The translations under genes were made by a program, and so were the position numbers. From NCBI RefSeq assembly GCF_003989665.1, contig NZ_RZIJ01000007.1, positions 62,001-126,000 on the forward strand: a stretch of DNA of 64,000 nt, read 5' to 3'. The notes beneath the pieces were generated by a model that saw only the letters and a program-made list of their open reading frames with translations, did no database searches and was not told the origin of the DNA. Source of the DNA: Azospirillum doebereinerae. GTDB lineage: Bacteria; Pseudomonadota; Alphaproteobacteria; Azospirillales; Azospirillaceae. Every line of letters begins with the position of its first letter. Position 1 is the stretch's first letter. Below, piece after piece: positions 45,263-54,192 of this stretch.

Positions 45263-46038
45263 ACGATCTTCGTCCTCTCATCGAAGACTGCTGCGGCTGG
45301 AACCGGCGGACCTGGGCCGATGCGGTGGCCTTCGCGTTGTCGGCCGTGCCGGACGACCTGCACGGCCGGACGGTGCTGGAGATCGGAGCCGGCAAGTATT
45401 CGTGCCTTGCTCCGGCCTTTGCCAAGCTTGGGGCGACCGTCTCCTGCTCCTATTACGGACAGGCGAGGCAGGACGTCGAAAGCGGCCAGTTGCGCGTCGT
45501 TTCGGAAAGGCATGGCATCGGGGGCATTTCGGTGATCGAGGTGGACATCCACGCGGTCCGGGGCGTCTACGACATCATCGTCTTGAAATCGGTCCTGGGC
45601 GGCATCTGCCGAGGCGACGAAAGCGAAAATGTGCGGGCGGTGATCGACGGACTCATGGACCATCTTACGGACGGCGGCGTCATCCTGACCATCGACAATG
45701 GCCGCGTCGCGCCCTTCGCCAAGCTTTCCCGGACGTTCGGGGCCGGTCGGAATCGTTGGACCTATTTCACGCAGGCGGACATCCAAAGGGCTTTTTCCGG
45801 GCTTTCCTTTGAAACGCGGGGATTTGGATTCCTGAACATCGGCGCCTTGCGCTTCCTGTTCTCCCGTGACTGGCAAGCGCTGGAGGCCGTGAACGACGCC
45901 ATCCATGGGATCGACCGGCTTCTGCTGCGCCACGCCGGAATCAACGACCGTGCGGTCATCGCAACGGTGATCCGGAAAGACGGCCAGCGCACGACGCGAC
46001 CGGCCTTGGCCGCCCGTCCCACCACGGCGTGTCGGTAG
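45259..46038 (+). CDS. Putative SAM-dependent methyltransferase
   Basis: The ATG overlaps the beta-helix stop by ATGA. The 259-residue product has VLEIGAGKYSCLAPAFAKLGATVSCSYYG, which resembles the SAM-binding motif I (E/D-x-G-x-G). VYDIIVLKSVLGGI is equivalent to motif IV, and LTDGGVILTIDNG to motif V/VI. A Rossmann methyltransferase fold is therefore likely. It closes the polymerase-beta helix-methyltransferase operon and may methylate the glycan or its lipid-linked precursor. No close functional relative is recognised. Confidence 0.65.
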   Translation: MNDLRPLIEDCCGWNRRTWADAVAFALSAVPDDLHGRTVLEIGAGKYSCLAPAFAKLGATVSCSYYGQARQDVESGQLRVVSERHGIGGISVIEVDIHAVRGVYDIIVLKSVLGGICRGDESENVRAVIDGLMDHLTDGGVILTIDNGRVAPFAKLSRTFGAGRNRWTYFTQADIQRAFSGLSFETRGFGFLNIGALRFLFSRDWQALEAVNDAIHGIDRLLLRHAGINDRAVIATVIRKDGQRTTRPALAARPTTACR

Positions 46039-46062
46039 CGGACGGCGGGTTGCCCGTCCCGT

Positions 46063-46437
46063 CTATGACCAGTCGGGCGGGCCGCAGCGGTGGCCGCCGA
46101 GGCCCGCCATTTCCCTGTAGCCGTTGCGCTCATGGCCCGTTCGCGCGGTTTCCTTCTGAAGGCCGGGAAAACCGGAGGAGGTCAGGTCGCCCAGGATAAG
46201 AGCGGCAATGGTCGGGTTGGGAAAGGAAAATCCGATGTCGATCTGCCCGTCGCGTCCGAAATCGAACCGCAGGTTCGGAGTCTCGGCGCCATGCTCCTCA
46301 ATGCGTTGCCAAACCTTGGCAAGAATCTGCTCGGCTTCCGCCACGGAAACGCCACGCAAACAAGCGTTCACCAAGCCGCCGGGGCCGATGGGGTTGGAAG
46401 CGCCGCGCGCGGTCCGCATCGAATCGTTGATGTGCAT
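46063..46437 (-). CDS. Hypothetical protein
   Basis: The 124-residue frame starts at ATG 46437 (a GTG lies directly before it) behind CGGAGACC, a fair ribosome-binding site. It contains GVSVAEAEQILAKVWQRIEEHG, likely a helix, then LRFDFGRDGQIDIGFSFPNPTIAALILGDL. Codon use is typical for the genome. No domain is recognised. It converges with the methyltransferase gene, ending 25 bp away. Its upstream side is a long AT-rich region that would hold its promoter. Confidence 0.5.
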   Translation of the reverse strand: MHINDSMRTARGASNPIGPGGLVNACLRGVSVAEAEQILAKVWQRIEEHGAETPNLRFDFGRDGQIDIGFSFPNPTIAALILGDLTSSGFPGLQKETARTGHERNGYREMAGLGGHRCGPPDWS

Positions 46438-46885
46438 CACCTGGTCTCCGGAACCGCATTGATCTTTTCATTCCTAGGCGATCCGTGGGCATCAATCGAA
46501 AAGTATGATCATAGGCATTGCCGTCGTTTTCTTTGGTTATTTAAACGCATCCATAAGTTTTACTGAGGTAATTCAAAGAATCTCCCATAGTTTTCAATGA
46601 ATAAATGCAGTTATATTGACAGAAAAATAACATTTATGCTGGTCTGTAATGCCTTCACGCTGCAACAGCTTATTGAAATGTTTGAGAGAAGAACAGTTCG
46701 CAATACGGAATAATATTTCAGCGGACGGATGAGGGTTGCGCGTTCTATTTAGCCATTCCGATTTGCTAATATTTTATTCTAGCCATTTCGATTGAGATAG
46801 CGCGCAGGCGGTTCCGTCTCCCGCTCAGGCCCGGAACCTCCCGTTGGCTTTGTCATCGCCGATCCGTACGCAACTTTTTCGAGGT
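46438..46885. other. AT-rich intergenic region
   Basis: About 450 bp separate two minus-strand genes, and the part from 46500 to 46800 is clearly AT-rich. A TTGACA at 46616-46621 points rightward but has no good -10 partner and no plus-strand gene after it. The promoter for the gene at 46437 must lie here. Nothing else was recognised. Confidence 0.5.
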
Positions 46886-47470
46886 TCAAGTGACCCGGGA
46901 ACGCGCCCGGCGGACCGAGGGGCGCGGTGGCGGTTCCGGTTCGACACGCTGATGAGACGTGCGGGAGCGTTCCAGTTCGATCCGGATTCGGGCAGCGACC
47001 CGCATCAGACGATCGGTCGCGCCAAGCAGATCGTCGTAGCTTTCCGAGGAGCTTTCCATCAGGAAAGAATCGAAAACAGTCAGAAACGATGCAATTTCAC
47101 TGCTGACGCGCCAACGCAGGTCGGCGTCGATGCTGACCGTTCCGGCTCGGTCACCCGGCACGCTGTGGGGGCGGTCAGCCTGTGCGGCGGCGGGCGTTTC
47201 GGTTTTGGTCGCCGGCCCTCCGCCGGTCGCGTCCGCCCGCCTCGCCGTTTCTGGGGGCTCGACAGCGGGACTGGCTGGCGGCGGGGCCGGGGGGGTGACG
47301 TCGGACGCTCCGTCCGCCTGCGTCGGGCGGTTGACGATGTAGCGGATGGCCGGTCCGGTGCAGCCGTAGGTCCGGGCGATGCTTGCGAGCGATTCGCCCG
47401 CCGCGTAGCGTGTCCGGATCTCCGGCCATTCCGTATGCGGGATCTTTCCCTTTTCCTGTCGCTTTGCCAT
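46886..47470 (-). CDS. Small helix-turn-helix protein with proline-rich linker
   Basis: From ATG 47470 (MAKRQEKGKIPHTEW) the product is 194 residues. Residues about 11-45 form a helix-turn-helix of the kind used by small terminase or transposase-like DNA-binding proteins (IRTRYAAGESLASIARTYGCTGPAIRYIVNR). A Pro/Ala-rich linker of about 70 residues follows. The C-terminal helical segment DADLRWRVSSEIASFLTVFDSFLMESSSESYDDLLGATDRLMRVAARI is interrupted by few charged residues and may mediate oligomerisation. The upstream ATG at 47524 is an alternative start. A regulatory role for the nearby polysaccharide genes is possible but unproven. Confidence 0.65.
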   Translation of the reverse strand: MAKRQEKGKIPHTEWPEIRTRYAAGESLASIARTYGCTGPAIRYIVNRPTQADGASDVTPPAPPPASPAVEPPETARRADATGGGPATKTETPAAAQADRPHSVPGDRAGTVSIDADLRWRVSSEIASFLTVFDSFLMESSSESYDDLLGATDRLMRVAARIRIELERSRTSHQRVEPEPPPRPSVRRARSRVT

Positions 47471-47769
47471 CGTTCTCGAAGTCCAAGGAAAGTTATCAAA
47501 CCCCGACGATCCGTCGCGCGACATCGGGGTGCACCGCTCCGGCAGTCACTCCTCCCTCTCGGTTCTTCACATATGGGAATCGAGCGTACACGCTTAAGAA
47601 CTCCCTGGCGGGGCCATCGGAGGAATGCTTGCGCGCAATCGTCTTACCCCAGCGTTTCGAACCGGTCGGATGTGGATGACCCATCTCGTCAGATGACACA
47701 AAACTGGATGGCAAGCCATCTTCTTTTCCATTGCCAAAATCCTTTGGCAAAGAAAAATCAGCGTTTCGA

Positions 47770-48471
47770 TCAGACGGACGGGCAGGTTTCCTCGGCTGCG
47801 TAGGTCAACTGGTGCCGTGCGTCGGGGCCGAGATTGAACAGTGCGTCCAGGACGCTGAGGCCGGCGACGAATCCGTTCTGGACTTGCGGATATGGTCTGG
47901 GCTTGTACGAGCACACGCGAAGCTCGATGCCGGCCGCCTCGAATTTTCCAATGTGCTGGTAATTCTGTCCGCCTTCGCCGGAGATGTAGACGGCGCCTCC
48001 CACCGCCCGGACGAGGTCGATCAAGCGGTCGTCGCTGTTCGACGTCACGCCGTAGGAGCTGGCGACCTCACAGCGGCAGGGTATGTCCAGGTAATCGGCC
48101 AGCCGAGACACCGCGTGCATGTTGAAGCGGCTGAGGCTGTCGGTCTCCAGCGAGAAGAGGGGGTCCAACAGAGCCATGACCGGTTCGAAGAAAGGCGCCT
48201 GCCGATAGGTGTGAAACAGCATGGCCCGATGACGTCGGCGCCAACCGTCCTCGGCGAAACGCACGTCCCTGATCGCCTGGAGACGCTCTCGCCGGACGGG
48301 GGCGGACATCCAAAAGCCGCCACCGTCCGCGAGGATCCTTGTCCGGTGGACATAGCTGCGGCCTTGCGGCAACTGCGCATCATCAAGAAAGATGAAAACA
48401 TCGGATTGCGCCATCTTGGCAAAATAGCCAAGCCATGGAAAATAATTCGGTTGGTGGATGGCGATTTTCAT
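47770..48471 (-). CDS. WbqC-like family protein
   Basis: The 233-residue product opens with MKIAIHQPNYFPWLGYFAKMAQSDVFIFLDDAQ, the hallmark of the WbqC family, and continues with NRTRI-like HRTRILADGG and a later SSYGVTSNSDDRLIDL. WbqC proteins occur in O-antigen and exopolysaccharide loci, and their biochemical role is not established. AGGGA lies 8 bases before the ATG. The gene is followed by the helix-turn-helix gene after 300 bp of DNA in which I see no gene, and preceded by the deacetylase-like gene. Confidence 0.88.
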   Translation of the reverse strand: MKIAIHQPNYFPWLGYFAKMAQSDVFIFLDDAQLPQGRSYVHRTRILADGGGFWMSAPVRRERLQAIRDVRFAEDGWRRRHRAMLFHTYRQAPFFEPVMALLDPLFSLETDSLSRFNMHAVSRLADYLDIPCRCEVASSYGVTSNSDDRLIDLVRAVGGAVYISGEGGQNYQHIGKFEAAGIELRVCSYKPRPYPQVQNGFVAGLSVLDALFNLGPDARHQLTYAAEETCPSV

Positions 48472-48582
48472 GGCGCGTTTCCCTGTCCGTTGCGGATCCC
48501 GACGTTTCCCCGGCTGGCGCGTGGATGTTCCCGCGAGCGGCAGGTCACGTGGCCGCGATGACAGGCCGAATGACCCACGGGC

Positions 48583-49374
48583 CTATATTTTGTGGGTTCC
48601 GTTCTCGTGGTTCACAATCCCGCTGAACACCTTCGGGAAGTTGTCGAGCATATAGCGACGAAGCTGGTCAGCCCGGCGGCTGCTCAACAGGTCCCAAAAT
48701 TCGTCCATGCAGGAAACCTCGCACCACCATTCCGGATGCAGCAGCAACTGGATCCGTGGCCGGCCATCCTTGATCCACTCCGTCAAGGTCTCGTGGAAAG
48801 CCAAGCTCCGGCGGGAGTCGGACAAGTAGCACTTGATGTCGAACACGCGGTCGTCATAGGTGCTCAAGAAGCCTTCATAACGCCGGCCGAGCACCGCCGG
48901 AGTCGGGCGGTGGAAGCTGACCACGGGATCGATCGTGACGATGTGCTCGTTCACCCAGTCAAAGGTGCGCCGGATGGCGTGCTTGTCGGAGCCCAGCAAA
49001 CGCTCATCGATGTGCAGGCCGACGCAATGCCCCATGTTCCTTAAGGCGCGAACAATGGTCAGTGTGTCCGATCCGAAGAAAGAATAGGTTTCCGCATCGA
49101 ATTGAAAGAAAAAGTTACTGGAGATGTTCCATTCATTTTCAATCTTTCCAAGGCGAAAAGCCATGTTTGGCGAAATATCCACATCGTGGCGGATATAGAG
49201 AACGGGGGAGTCGCCTTGTTCAGATAGGAAGTCTGGATCATCGAATCTGGCAAAGCGGTAACCTCTGTCAAGAGCATTGGAAAGAATGCCTCGAAACGTC
49301 TCCTCTCCGAAAGCGGTGCGGTCCAGCGCCCTCAGCATCGTTGCGCATGGAGGATAGCCCTGTGGTTTGCTCAT
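48583..49374 (-). CDS. Polysaccharide deacetylase-like protein
   Basis: I start at ATG 49374 (MSKPQGYPP) because the upstream extension lacks coding character, giving 263 residues. It contains LYIRHDVDISP, equivalent to the NodB motif with a metal-binding aspartate pair, then HCVGLHIDERLL and VSFHRPTPAVL as in divergent NodB-fold proteins. QLLLHPEWWCE near the end supplies another histidine. Such proteins remove N- or O-acetyl groups from glycans. No signal peptide is present, so it may act on a cytoplasmic precursor. It lies between the WbqC-like and methyltransferase genes. Confidence 0.7.
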   Translation of the reverse strand: MSKPQGYPPCATMLRALDRTAFGEETFRGILSNALDRGYRFARFDDPDFLSEQGDSPVLYIRHDVDISPNMAFRLGKIENEWNISSNFFFQFDAETYSFFGSDTLTIVRALRNMGHCVGLHIDERLLGSDKHAIRRTFDWVNEHIVTIDPVVSFHRPTPAVLGRRYEGFLSTYDDRVFDIKCYLSDSRRSLAFHETLTEWIKDGRPRIQLLLHPEWWCEVSCMDEFWDLLSSRRADQLRRYMLDNFPKVFSGIVNHENGTHKI

Positions 49375-49613
49375 GATCGGATCCCGTTCAGTCGATTGCC
49401 GTCTCACATCGCCGAAGTCATCGGAACGCCGGTTTGCGTTCACCAACATCGCCCTTCCATATTTCATTTTCTTATTATGGGCGATTTCGGCAATAGCATA
49501 ACATTTTTGATTCTGACGATCAAGGAGCGGGATCGGTTGTTTCCGAAAAGACAATTGAGGGAGCGGTGCTGGTCCAGCCCGATGGAAAAAATCTTCCCGT
49601 GCCTGTCGAGCCG

Positions 49614-50330
49614 TCAATTTTTTGTCAGGACGATGGTGTAGCCCTCAAAAGCCCAGGCTTTGCGAAGATGGCAACCGTATTGCAAAGAATTCAGCACAGT
49701 GGCCGCATGCCACATCCACTCCGATCCGACGAACCGGAACTGGACAAGGGGAGGGCGGCGAAAGTGGATCGCATGGAATCTGGCCCCGGCGATTTCCGTT
49801 CCCACCCTTGATTTCGGGCTCGTCGACGCATGGAGCATACGAAACAGGGCTTCTGGAGGGTAAGGTCTCGACACCTCGGGGTAATTGAAGATGGTCTCCG
49901 GGTCGCAGAGATTTGAAATGACGATGGTGCCTTGAGGGCGCACGACACGGATGAGTTCCGAGAGATAGCGGATCGCCTGCTGCGAACTGAACGCATGCAT
50001 AACATGTGCGGAGTGGACGCCATCGAAGATGTTGTCATCGAACGGCAGGTCCAGGGCGTTGCCCAGGCGGGCATCGTATCCGCGTGTCCGACAATGCTTG
50101 ATGCTTTCTTCGTTGATGTCGATTCCAACGGTTTTGTTTGGATGGACACTGATGAAGTTGCCGATGCCACAGGCGACATCGAGAATGCGCGAGCCTGCCT
50201 CCAAATACCTCCAGGACAATTTCTCTTCATGCGCGGCCCGGGAACCCCAGTTGTTCAGGGATCGGCCGAGATCGAAAAATTTATTTATTGAGATGTGTTC
50301 CATTGGTTTCGGAATTTTTACGGAAAGCAT
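49614..50330 (-). CDS. SAM-dependent methyltransferase (class I)
   Basis: The ATG at 50330 follows AGGAAGGTCACG and gives 238 residues; the frame runs further upstream without support. Motif I is ILDVACGIGNF, the acidic residue of motif II is VGIDINEE, then NALDLPFDDNIFDGVHSAHVMHAF and VVRPQGTIVISNL, a clear class I methyltransferase. It may modify a sugar or a small molecule. Codon use is more AT-rich than average. It heads the small minus-strand group of methyltransferase, deacetylase and WbqC-like genes. Confidence 0.8.
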   Translation of the reverse strand: MLSVKIPKPMEHISINKFFDLGRSLNNWGSRAAHEEKLSWRYLEAGSRILDVACGIGNFISVHPNKTVGIDINEESIKHCRTRGYDARLGNALDLPFDDNIFDGVHSAHVMHAFSSQQAIRYLSELIRVVRPQGTIVISNLCDPETIFNYPEVSRPYPPEALFRMLHASTSPKSRVGTEIAGARFHAIHFRRPPLVQFRFVGSEWMWHAATVLNSLQYGCHLRKAWAFEGYTIVLTKN

Positions 50331-50558
50331 CGTGACCTTCCTGTCTCTGGCGCCTGTCTTATGCATCGTCAGGATAACGCGGCAGCGTCCGGCAATGTCC
50401 GGCGCAAAATCAGGAGCGCGCAGTGCATAAGGAGTGCATTCACTTTCCGAAGGTGAATGCGAAAGACATGGCATTCCCTTTGTTATGCGACTTTATTGCG
50501 GCGAGGTGGCCCGGTCCGGCTGGGCAGGTTTCCACGCTGGTGAAATCGACCAGCCTGT

Positions 50559-51200
50559 TCAGCCTTTGGGAGCCCGTTGGGTCAGCCCATCGCCCAGAAG
50601 CTGGAGATAGACCGTCACCGCCTCCTCCGGCAGGTTGACCACCCCATTCTCGTCGGTGTAGCGCAGGGCGAGATAGCCCCGGCTGGCGATCAGCATGTAG
50701 ACCAGCGGCTCCAGCGCCTCGTCGGTCAGCGCGGCGATCTCGCCGTTCTTGCGGGCGTTCTGGAGGAACCGCAGGTAGCCGGCGGTGATGTTGCGGAAAT
50801 GCTGGCGGTGCGCCTTGGGCGCGAAGATCTCCGCCTCGTTCAGGATGCGTAGGAAATAGGGCATCCGCTTGAGGAAGGAGAAGAAGGCGCGGAACGACAG
50901 CTCCTCCTTTTCCAGGAAGGTCTTGGCGCCGCCGGCCTGCTGGCGGATGTGGGCCAGCATCTTGGCGCCCAGCACCGGCAGCAGCTCGTCGAAGATCTCC
51001 TGGCGCGAGGCGAAGTAGTTGTAAAAGGTCCCCTGCGCCAGATTGGCCCGCTGGGTGATCCGGGTGATCGAGGCGTCGATGTAGCCGTACTCGCCGACAA
51101 CCTCGGCGGCGGCCTGGAACAGCGTGTCCCGGACCTCCTCCGACCGCTGCATCCTGGTCTTCTTCCCCACCGCCGTCCGACCCGTCGCCATGCCCGCCAT
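50559..51200 (-). CDS. TetR-family transcriptional regulator
   Basis: The 213-residue protein has an N-terminal TetR domain: VRDTLFQAAAEVVGEYGYIDASITRITQRANLAQGTFYNYFASRQEIFDELL, broken by the usual turn at residues about 45-60. The C-terminal ligand domain is helical. It is encoded just downstream of the catabolic operon (gap 64 bp), with an inverted repeat between. It is the obvious candidate repressor of that operon and the divergent transporter. The ligand could be an acyl-CoA intermediate, as for several TetR regulators of acyl-CoA pathways; this is inference. Confidence 0.9.
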   Translation of the reverse strand: MAGMATGRTAVGKKTRMQRSEEVRDTLFQAAAEVVGEYGYIDASITRITQRANLAQGTFYNYFASRQEIFDELLPVLGAKMLAHIRQQAGGAKTFLEKEELSFRAFFSFLKRMPYFLRILNEAEIFAPKAHRQHFRNITAGYLRFLQNARKNGEIAALTDEALEPLVYMLIASRGYLALRYTDENGVVNLPEEAVTVYLQLLGDGLTQRAPKG

Positions 51201-51223
51201 ACCTGTGTCCGCCTTTGCTTGTA

Positions 51224-51243
51224 AGTCCGGATTTAGACGGACT
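51224..51243. promoter_or_regulatory. Inverted repeat upstream of tetR gene
   Basis: The 20-bp site has arms AGTCCG and CGGACT separated by eight AT-rich bases and lies 24 bp upstream of the TetR start codon. The position suits an autoregulatory operator. It does not resemble the 16-bp palindromes near 59500 and 59740, so it may be recognised by a different protein. Confidence 0.35.
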
Positions 51244-51264
51244 CCGACCGCTTGACGAGAAAAA

Positions 51265-52629
51265 CTAGCGCGCCGCCTTCGGCAAACAGGCGAAGGCGGC
51301 CAAGGGTTCGGCGATGTCCGCGCGGGGCAGGGCGCGGGCGAAGCCTTCGATCCGGTCGTAGGCCTCGGCCGGCACCCCGGTTTCGCCCCCGATGCGGCGG
51401 ACCAGCGCGGCGACCTCGTCCCAGGAGAAGGAGAAATCGTCGGTTGTCATGTCCTGCCGCCGGGTCAGGACCGTGCCGTCCTCCAGCGTCGCCTCGATGG
51501 CGCAGCACAGGCGGGCGACGCTCTTGTCCGCGATCAGATCGACGCGGGTGACCAGGGCGTTGACCGCCGCGTCGTCGTAGCGGGTCATCGTCCGCATGGT
51601 CGGCACGCCGCGCAGCAGCGTCAGCGCGATGCAGAACGGGATGCTCATCAGCGTGCCGGAAATGCTGGCGAACGGCCCCTTGAAATCCATCCCGGCGTAG
51701 CCGGTCTCGAAGGGGTTCATGCGCACGGTCACGGCGCGGACGGCGCGGCCTGCCAACTCGTCCCGCAGGGCCAAGGCGGCGGTGACCGGCGTCTGGTTGA
51801 AGGCGCAGACCGGGTAGGGCTTGAAAGTGACGCGGCGGATCGACCAGACCGTTCCAAGCTTTGCGCTCAGCGCCGCCACGTCGCAGCCGGTGCGGGCGAA
51901 GGCGCGGACGAAGCCGGTCCGCCCCTCGAACGCTCGTGGGGCGGAGACGGAGCCGTTCGCCGCCAACTGCGCCGCCGTCAGCCCGTTGACGGCGGCGACG
52001 CCGACCTGATAGCGCCACTCGTCGGTGCCGTCGTCGAAGGATTGCAGGAGCCCGCCGGTGAAGGACGCGGCGTTGGCGAGCGCCGCCGCGATGCGGTCCT
52101 CGGGCAGATCCAGCAGATAGGCCGCCGCCGCCGCCGCCGCGACGGTGCCGTAGAGCGGCGAGGCGCGCAGCCCGGCCGGCGTGGTCAGCGGCGAATAGGC
52201 GGTTTCCAGCAGCCCGCCGGCCTCGTAGCCGGCGACCAAGGCCGGCAGCAGGCGCTCCACCGGCCCCTCTCCGGCCTCGACCATGGCGGTCAGCAGCGGG
52301 ATCAGGATCGCGCCGATGTGGGCGGCGCCGCAGGTGTCCTCCTGGGCGCGGCCGTGGAACAGCGCCGACCCGGCCAAGGCCGCGCCGGGCACGCTGGTGA
52401 GGCGTCCATCGCCCAGCATGGTGGCGCCGTCGTGCCGCTCGCCGTGCAAGGCCAGCGCCGCCGCCCGCGCCACCGGAGCGTAGGGCGTGTCGTGCCCGCC
52501 GAGCGCGATGCCGTAGCCGTTCAGCAGGCAGACCCGCGCCTTCTCCACCACGTCGGGCGGCAGGCCGTCCAGGGTCAGACCGGCGACGAAACGGGCGATG
52601 GCGGAGGCCAGGGTGTCGGGAGCGGTCAC
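51265..52629 (-). CDS. MmgE/PrpD-family protein
   Basis: The start is GTG at 52629, overlapping the ligase stop as GTGA, and gives 454 residues. Family features are LASAIARFVAGLTLDGLPPDVVEKARVCLLNGYG at the start, SALFHGRAQEDTCGAAHIGAILIPLL, and FKPYPVCAFNQTPVTAALAL. The MmgE/PrpD family includes 2-methylcitrate dehydratase and cis-aconitate decarboxylase. The usual PrpC/PrpB partners are absent, so a canonical methylcitrate role is not supported. It is the last enzyme gene of the operon starting at 59432. Confidence 0.85.
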   Translation of the reverse strand: MTAPDTLASAIARFVAGLTLDGLPPDVVEKARVCLLNGYGIALGGHDTPYAPVARAAALALHGERHDGATMLGDGRLTSVPGAALAGSALFHGRAQEDTCGAAHIGAILIPLLTAMVEAGEGPVERLLPALVAGYEAGGLLETAYSPLTTPAGLRASPLYGTVAAAAAAAYLLDLPEDRIAAALANAASFTGGLLQSFDDGTDEWRYQVGVAAVNGLTAAQLAANGSVSAPRAFEGRTGFVRAFARTGCDVAALSAKLGTVWSIRRVTFKPYPVCAFNQTPVTAALALRDELAGRAVRAVTVRMNPFETGYAGMDFKGPFASISGTLMSIPFCIALTLLRGVPTMRTMTRYDDAAVNALVTRVDLIADKSVARLCCAIEATLEDGTVLTRRQDMTTDDFSFSWDEVAALVRRIGGETGVPAEAYDRIEGFARALPRADIAEPLAAFACLPKAAR

Positions 52630-54140
52630 GGCGTGTCCTCCTGCGAGGCGGGGATGAGTTCGTCGCGCAGGATCCGCTTCAGCACCTTGCCGGACGGGTT
52701 GCGCGGCAGGGCCTCGCGGACCAGCAGGCGCTTGGGGACCTTGAAGCTGGCGAGGTGTTGGCGGCAGTGGCGGTCCAGCGCCTCGGCGTCCAGGCTCTCG
52801 CCCTCCTTCAGGACGACCACGGCGGCGGGCACCTCGCCCCAGCGCTCGTCGGGGACGGCGATGACGGCGACCTCGACGACCTGCGGCAGCAGGAAAATGA
52901 CGCGCTCGATCTCCGAGGAGGCGATGTTCTCGCCGCCGCTGATGATCATGTCCTTCTTGCGGTCGGTCAGGAACAGGAAGCCGTCCGCATCCAGATAGCC
53001 GACGTCGCCGGTGCGGAACCAGTCGCCGAAGAAGCTGCGCGCGGTCTTTTCCGGATCCTTCCAGTAGCCCTTGGTGATCTTCGGGCCGCGCAGGCAGATT
53101 TCGCCCGCCTCGCCAGGAGGAAGCGCGGTGCCGGCTTCGTCGCGGATCGTGATCTCGACATGGGCGAGCGCCCGGCCGGTCGAGCCGATCTTCTCGATCT
53201 CGCGGCCGGCCTCCATCAGGGTGTCGCCGCTGCAGCTCTCGGTCAGGCCGTAGCCGTCGACGTAACGCGCGTTGGCGAACAGGCCGGTGAAGTCGCGGAT
53301 GCGCTGTTCGGGGGTGCGCTCGCCGCCGCCGACCGCCCATTTCAGGCTGGAGACGTCGTAGCGCCCGCGCTCCGGATGGGACAGCACGCGGCCGACCATG
53401 ACGGGGGCGAACCACGCGCCGGTCAGCTTTTCCCGCTCGATGGCGGCCAGCACGGCGTCGGGGTCGAAGTCGCGCAGGACGCAGATCATGCCGCCCTGCC
53501 ACAGCACCGCCACGCCCGGCAGGTCGAAGGCGCCGACATGGTACATCGGCCCGACCGCCAGCAGCCGGTCCTGCGCCGACAGCCCCAGCGCCGTCACGTG
53601 GTCCATGCATTTCCAATAGAAGTTCTCGTAGGAATGCATGACCCCCTTGGGGTGGTCGGTGGTGCCCGAGGTGTACATCAGCCGGAACAGATCCTGCGTG
53701 CCGCGCACCCGCATCGGCGGCATCGGACCCGCGGTTCCGGCAAGGACGCGCCCGTCCGACTGGGCCGCCGTATCCACCAGCACGGCGCGCGGGTCGCCCT
53801 CCACCGCCGCCGCCAGTTCGGTGTCGGCGAAGACCAGCACCGCCCCGGCGTTGCCGGTGATGAAGGACACCTCGGCGGCGGCCAGCCGGTAGTTGATCGG
53901 CAGGAACACCGCGCCGATGTGGCTGGCCGCGAAGGCGATCTCCAGGAAGGCCGCGCTGTTCTTCATCAGCACCGCCACCACCTCGCCCTCGCGCACGCCG
54001 CGTCCGTGCAGGAAGCCGGCCATGCGTTCGATGCGGTCGAGGAACCCGGCGTAGGTGATCCGCTGGTCGCCGTAGACCAGCGCCAGCCGGTCCGGCGTGC
54101 GCAGCGCGTGGAAGCGGATGAAGGCGCTGAGATTCACCAC
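52626..54140 (-). CDS. AMP-forming acyl-CoA synthetase
   Basis: The 504-residue protein starts at a GTG behind GGGAGGGTGACAAC. It has the phosphate-binding motif YTSGTTDHPKG (156-166), the ADP-binding GYGLTESCSGD, and SGRSTGRALAH-like GSTGRALAHVE. WFRTGDVGYLDADGFLFLTDRKKDMIISGGENI is the A8 hinge region, and PRNPSGKVLKR near the C-terminus has the catalytic lysine. It activates a carboxylic acid to the CoA ester via the adenylate, and presumably starts the pathway served by the acyl-CoA dehydrogenase and hydratase in the same operon. The specific acid is not known. Confidence 0.92.
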   Translation of the reverse strand: MVNLSAFIRFHALRTPDRLALVYGDQRITYAGFLDRIERMAGFLHGRGVREGEVVAVLMKNSAAFLEIAFAASHIGAVFLPINYRLAAAEVSFITGNAGAVLVFADTELAAAVEGDPRAVLVDTAAQSDGRVLAGTAGPMPPMRVRGTQDLFRLMYTSGTTDHPKGVMHSYENFYWKCMDHVTALGLSAQDRLLAVGPMYHVGAFDLPGVAVLWQGGMICVLRDFDPDAVLAAIEREKLTGAWFAPVMVGRVLSHPERGRYDVSSLKWAVGGGERTPEQRIRDFTGLFANARYVDGYGLTESCSGDTLMEAGREIEKIGSTGRALAHVEITIRDEAGTALPPGEAGEICLRGPKITKGYWKDPEKTARSFFGDWFRTGDVGYLDADGFLFLTDRKKDMIISGGENIASSEIERVIFLLPQVVEVAVIAVPDERWGEVPAAVVVLKEGESLDAEALDRHCRQHLASFKVPKRLLVREALPRNPSGKVLKRILRDELIPASQEDTP

Positions 54141-54192
54141 GTTGTCACCCTCCCTCGGAATCTGTGCGTCCGGCGTTGTCCGCCGGCTTCGC

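Noticed and set aside
46616..46640. TTGACA-like promoter on the plus strand in the AT-rich gap
   Set aside because: There is no acceptable -10 box at proper spacing and no plus-strand gene or RNA downstream that I can support.
46844..47803. Plus-strand open frame of 319 codons near the AT-rich gap
   Set aside because: The opposite strand encodes a coherent helix-turn-helix protein, and this frame is arginine-rich with no ribosome-binding site.
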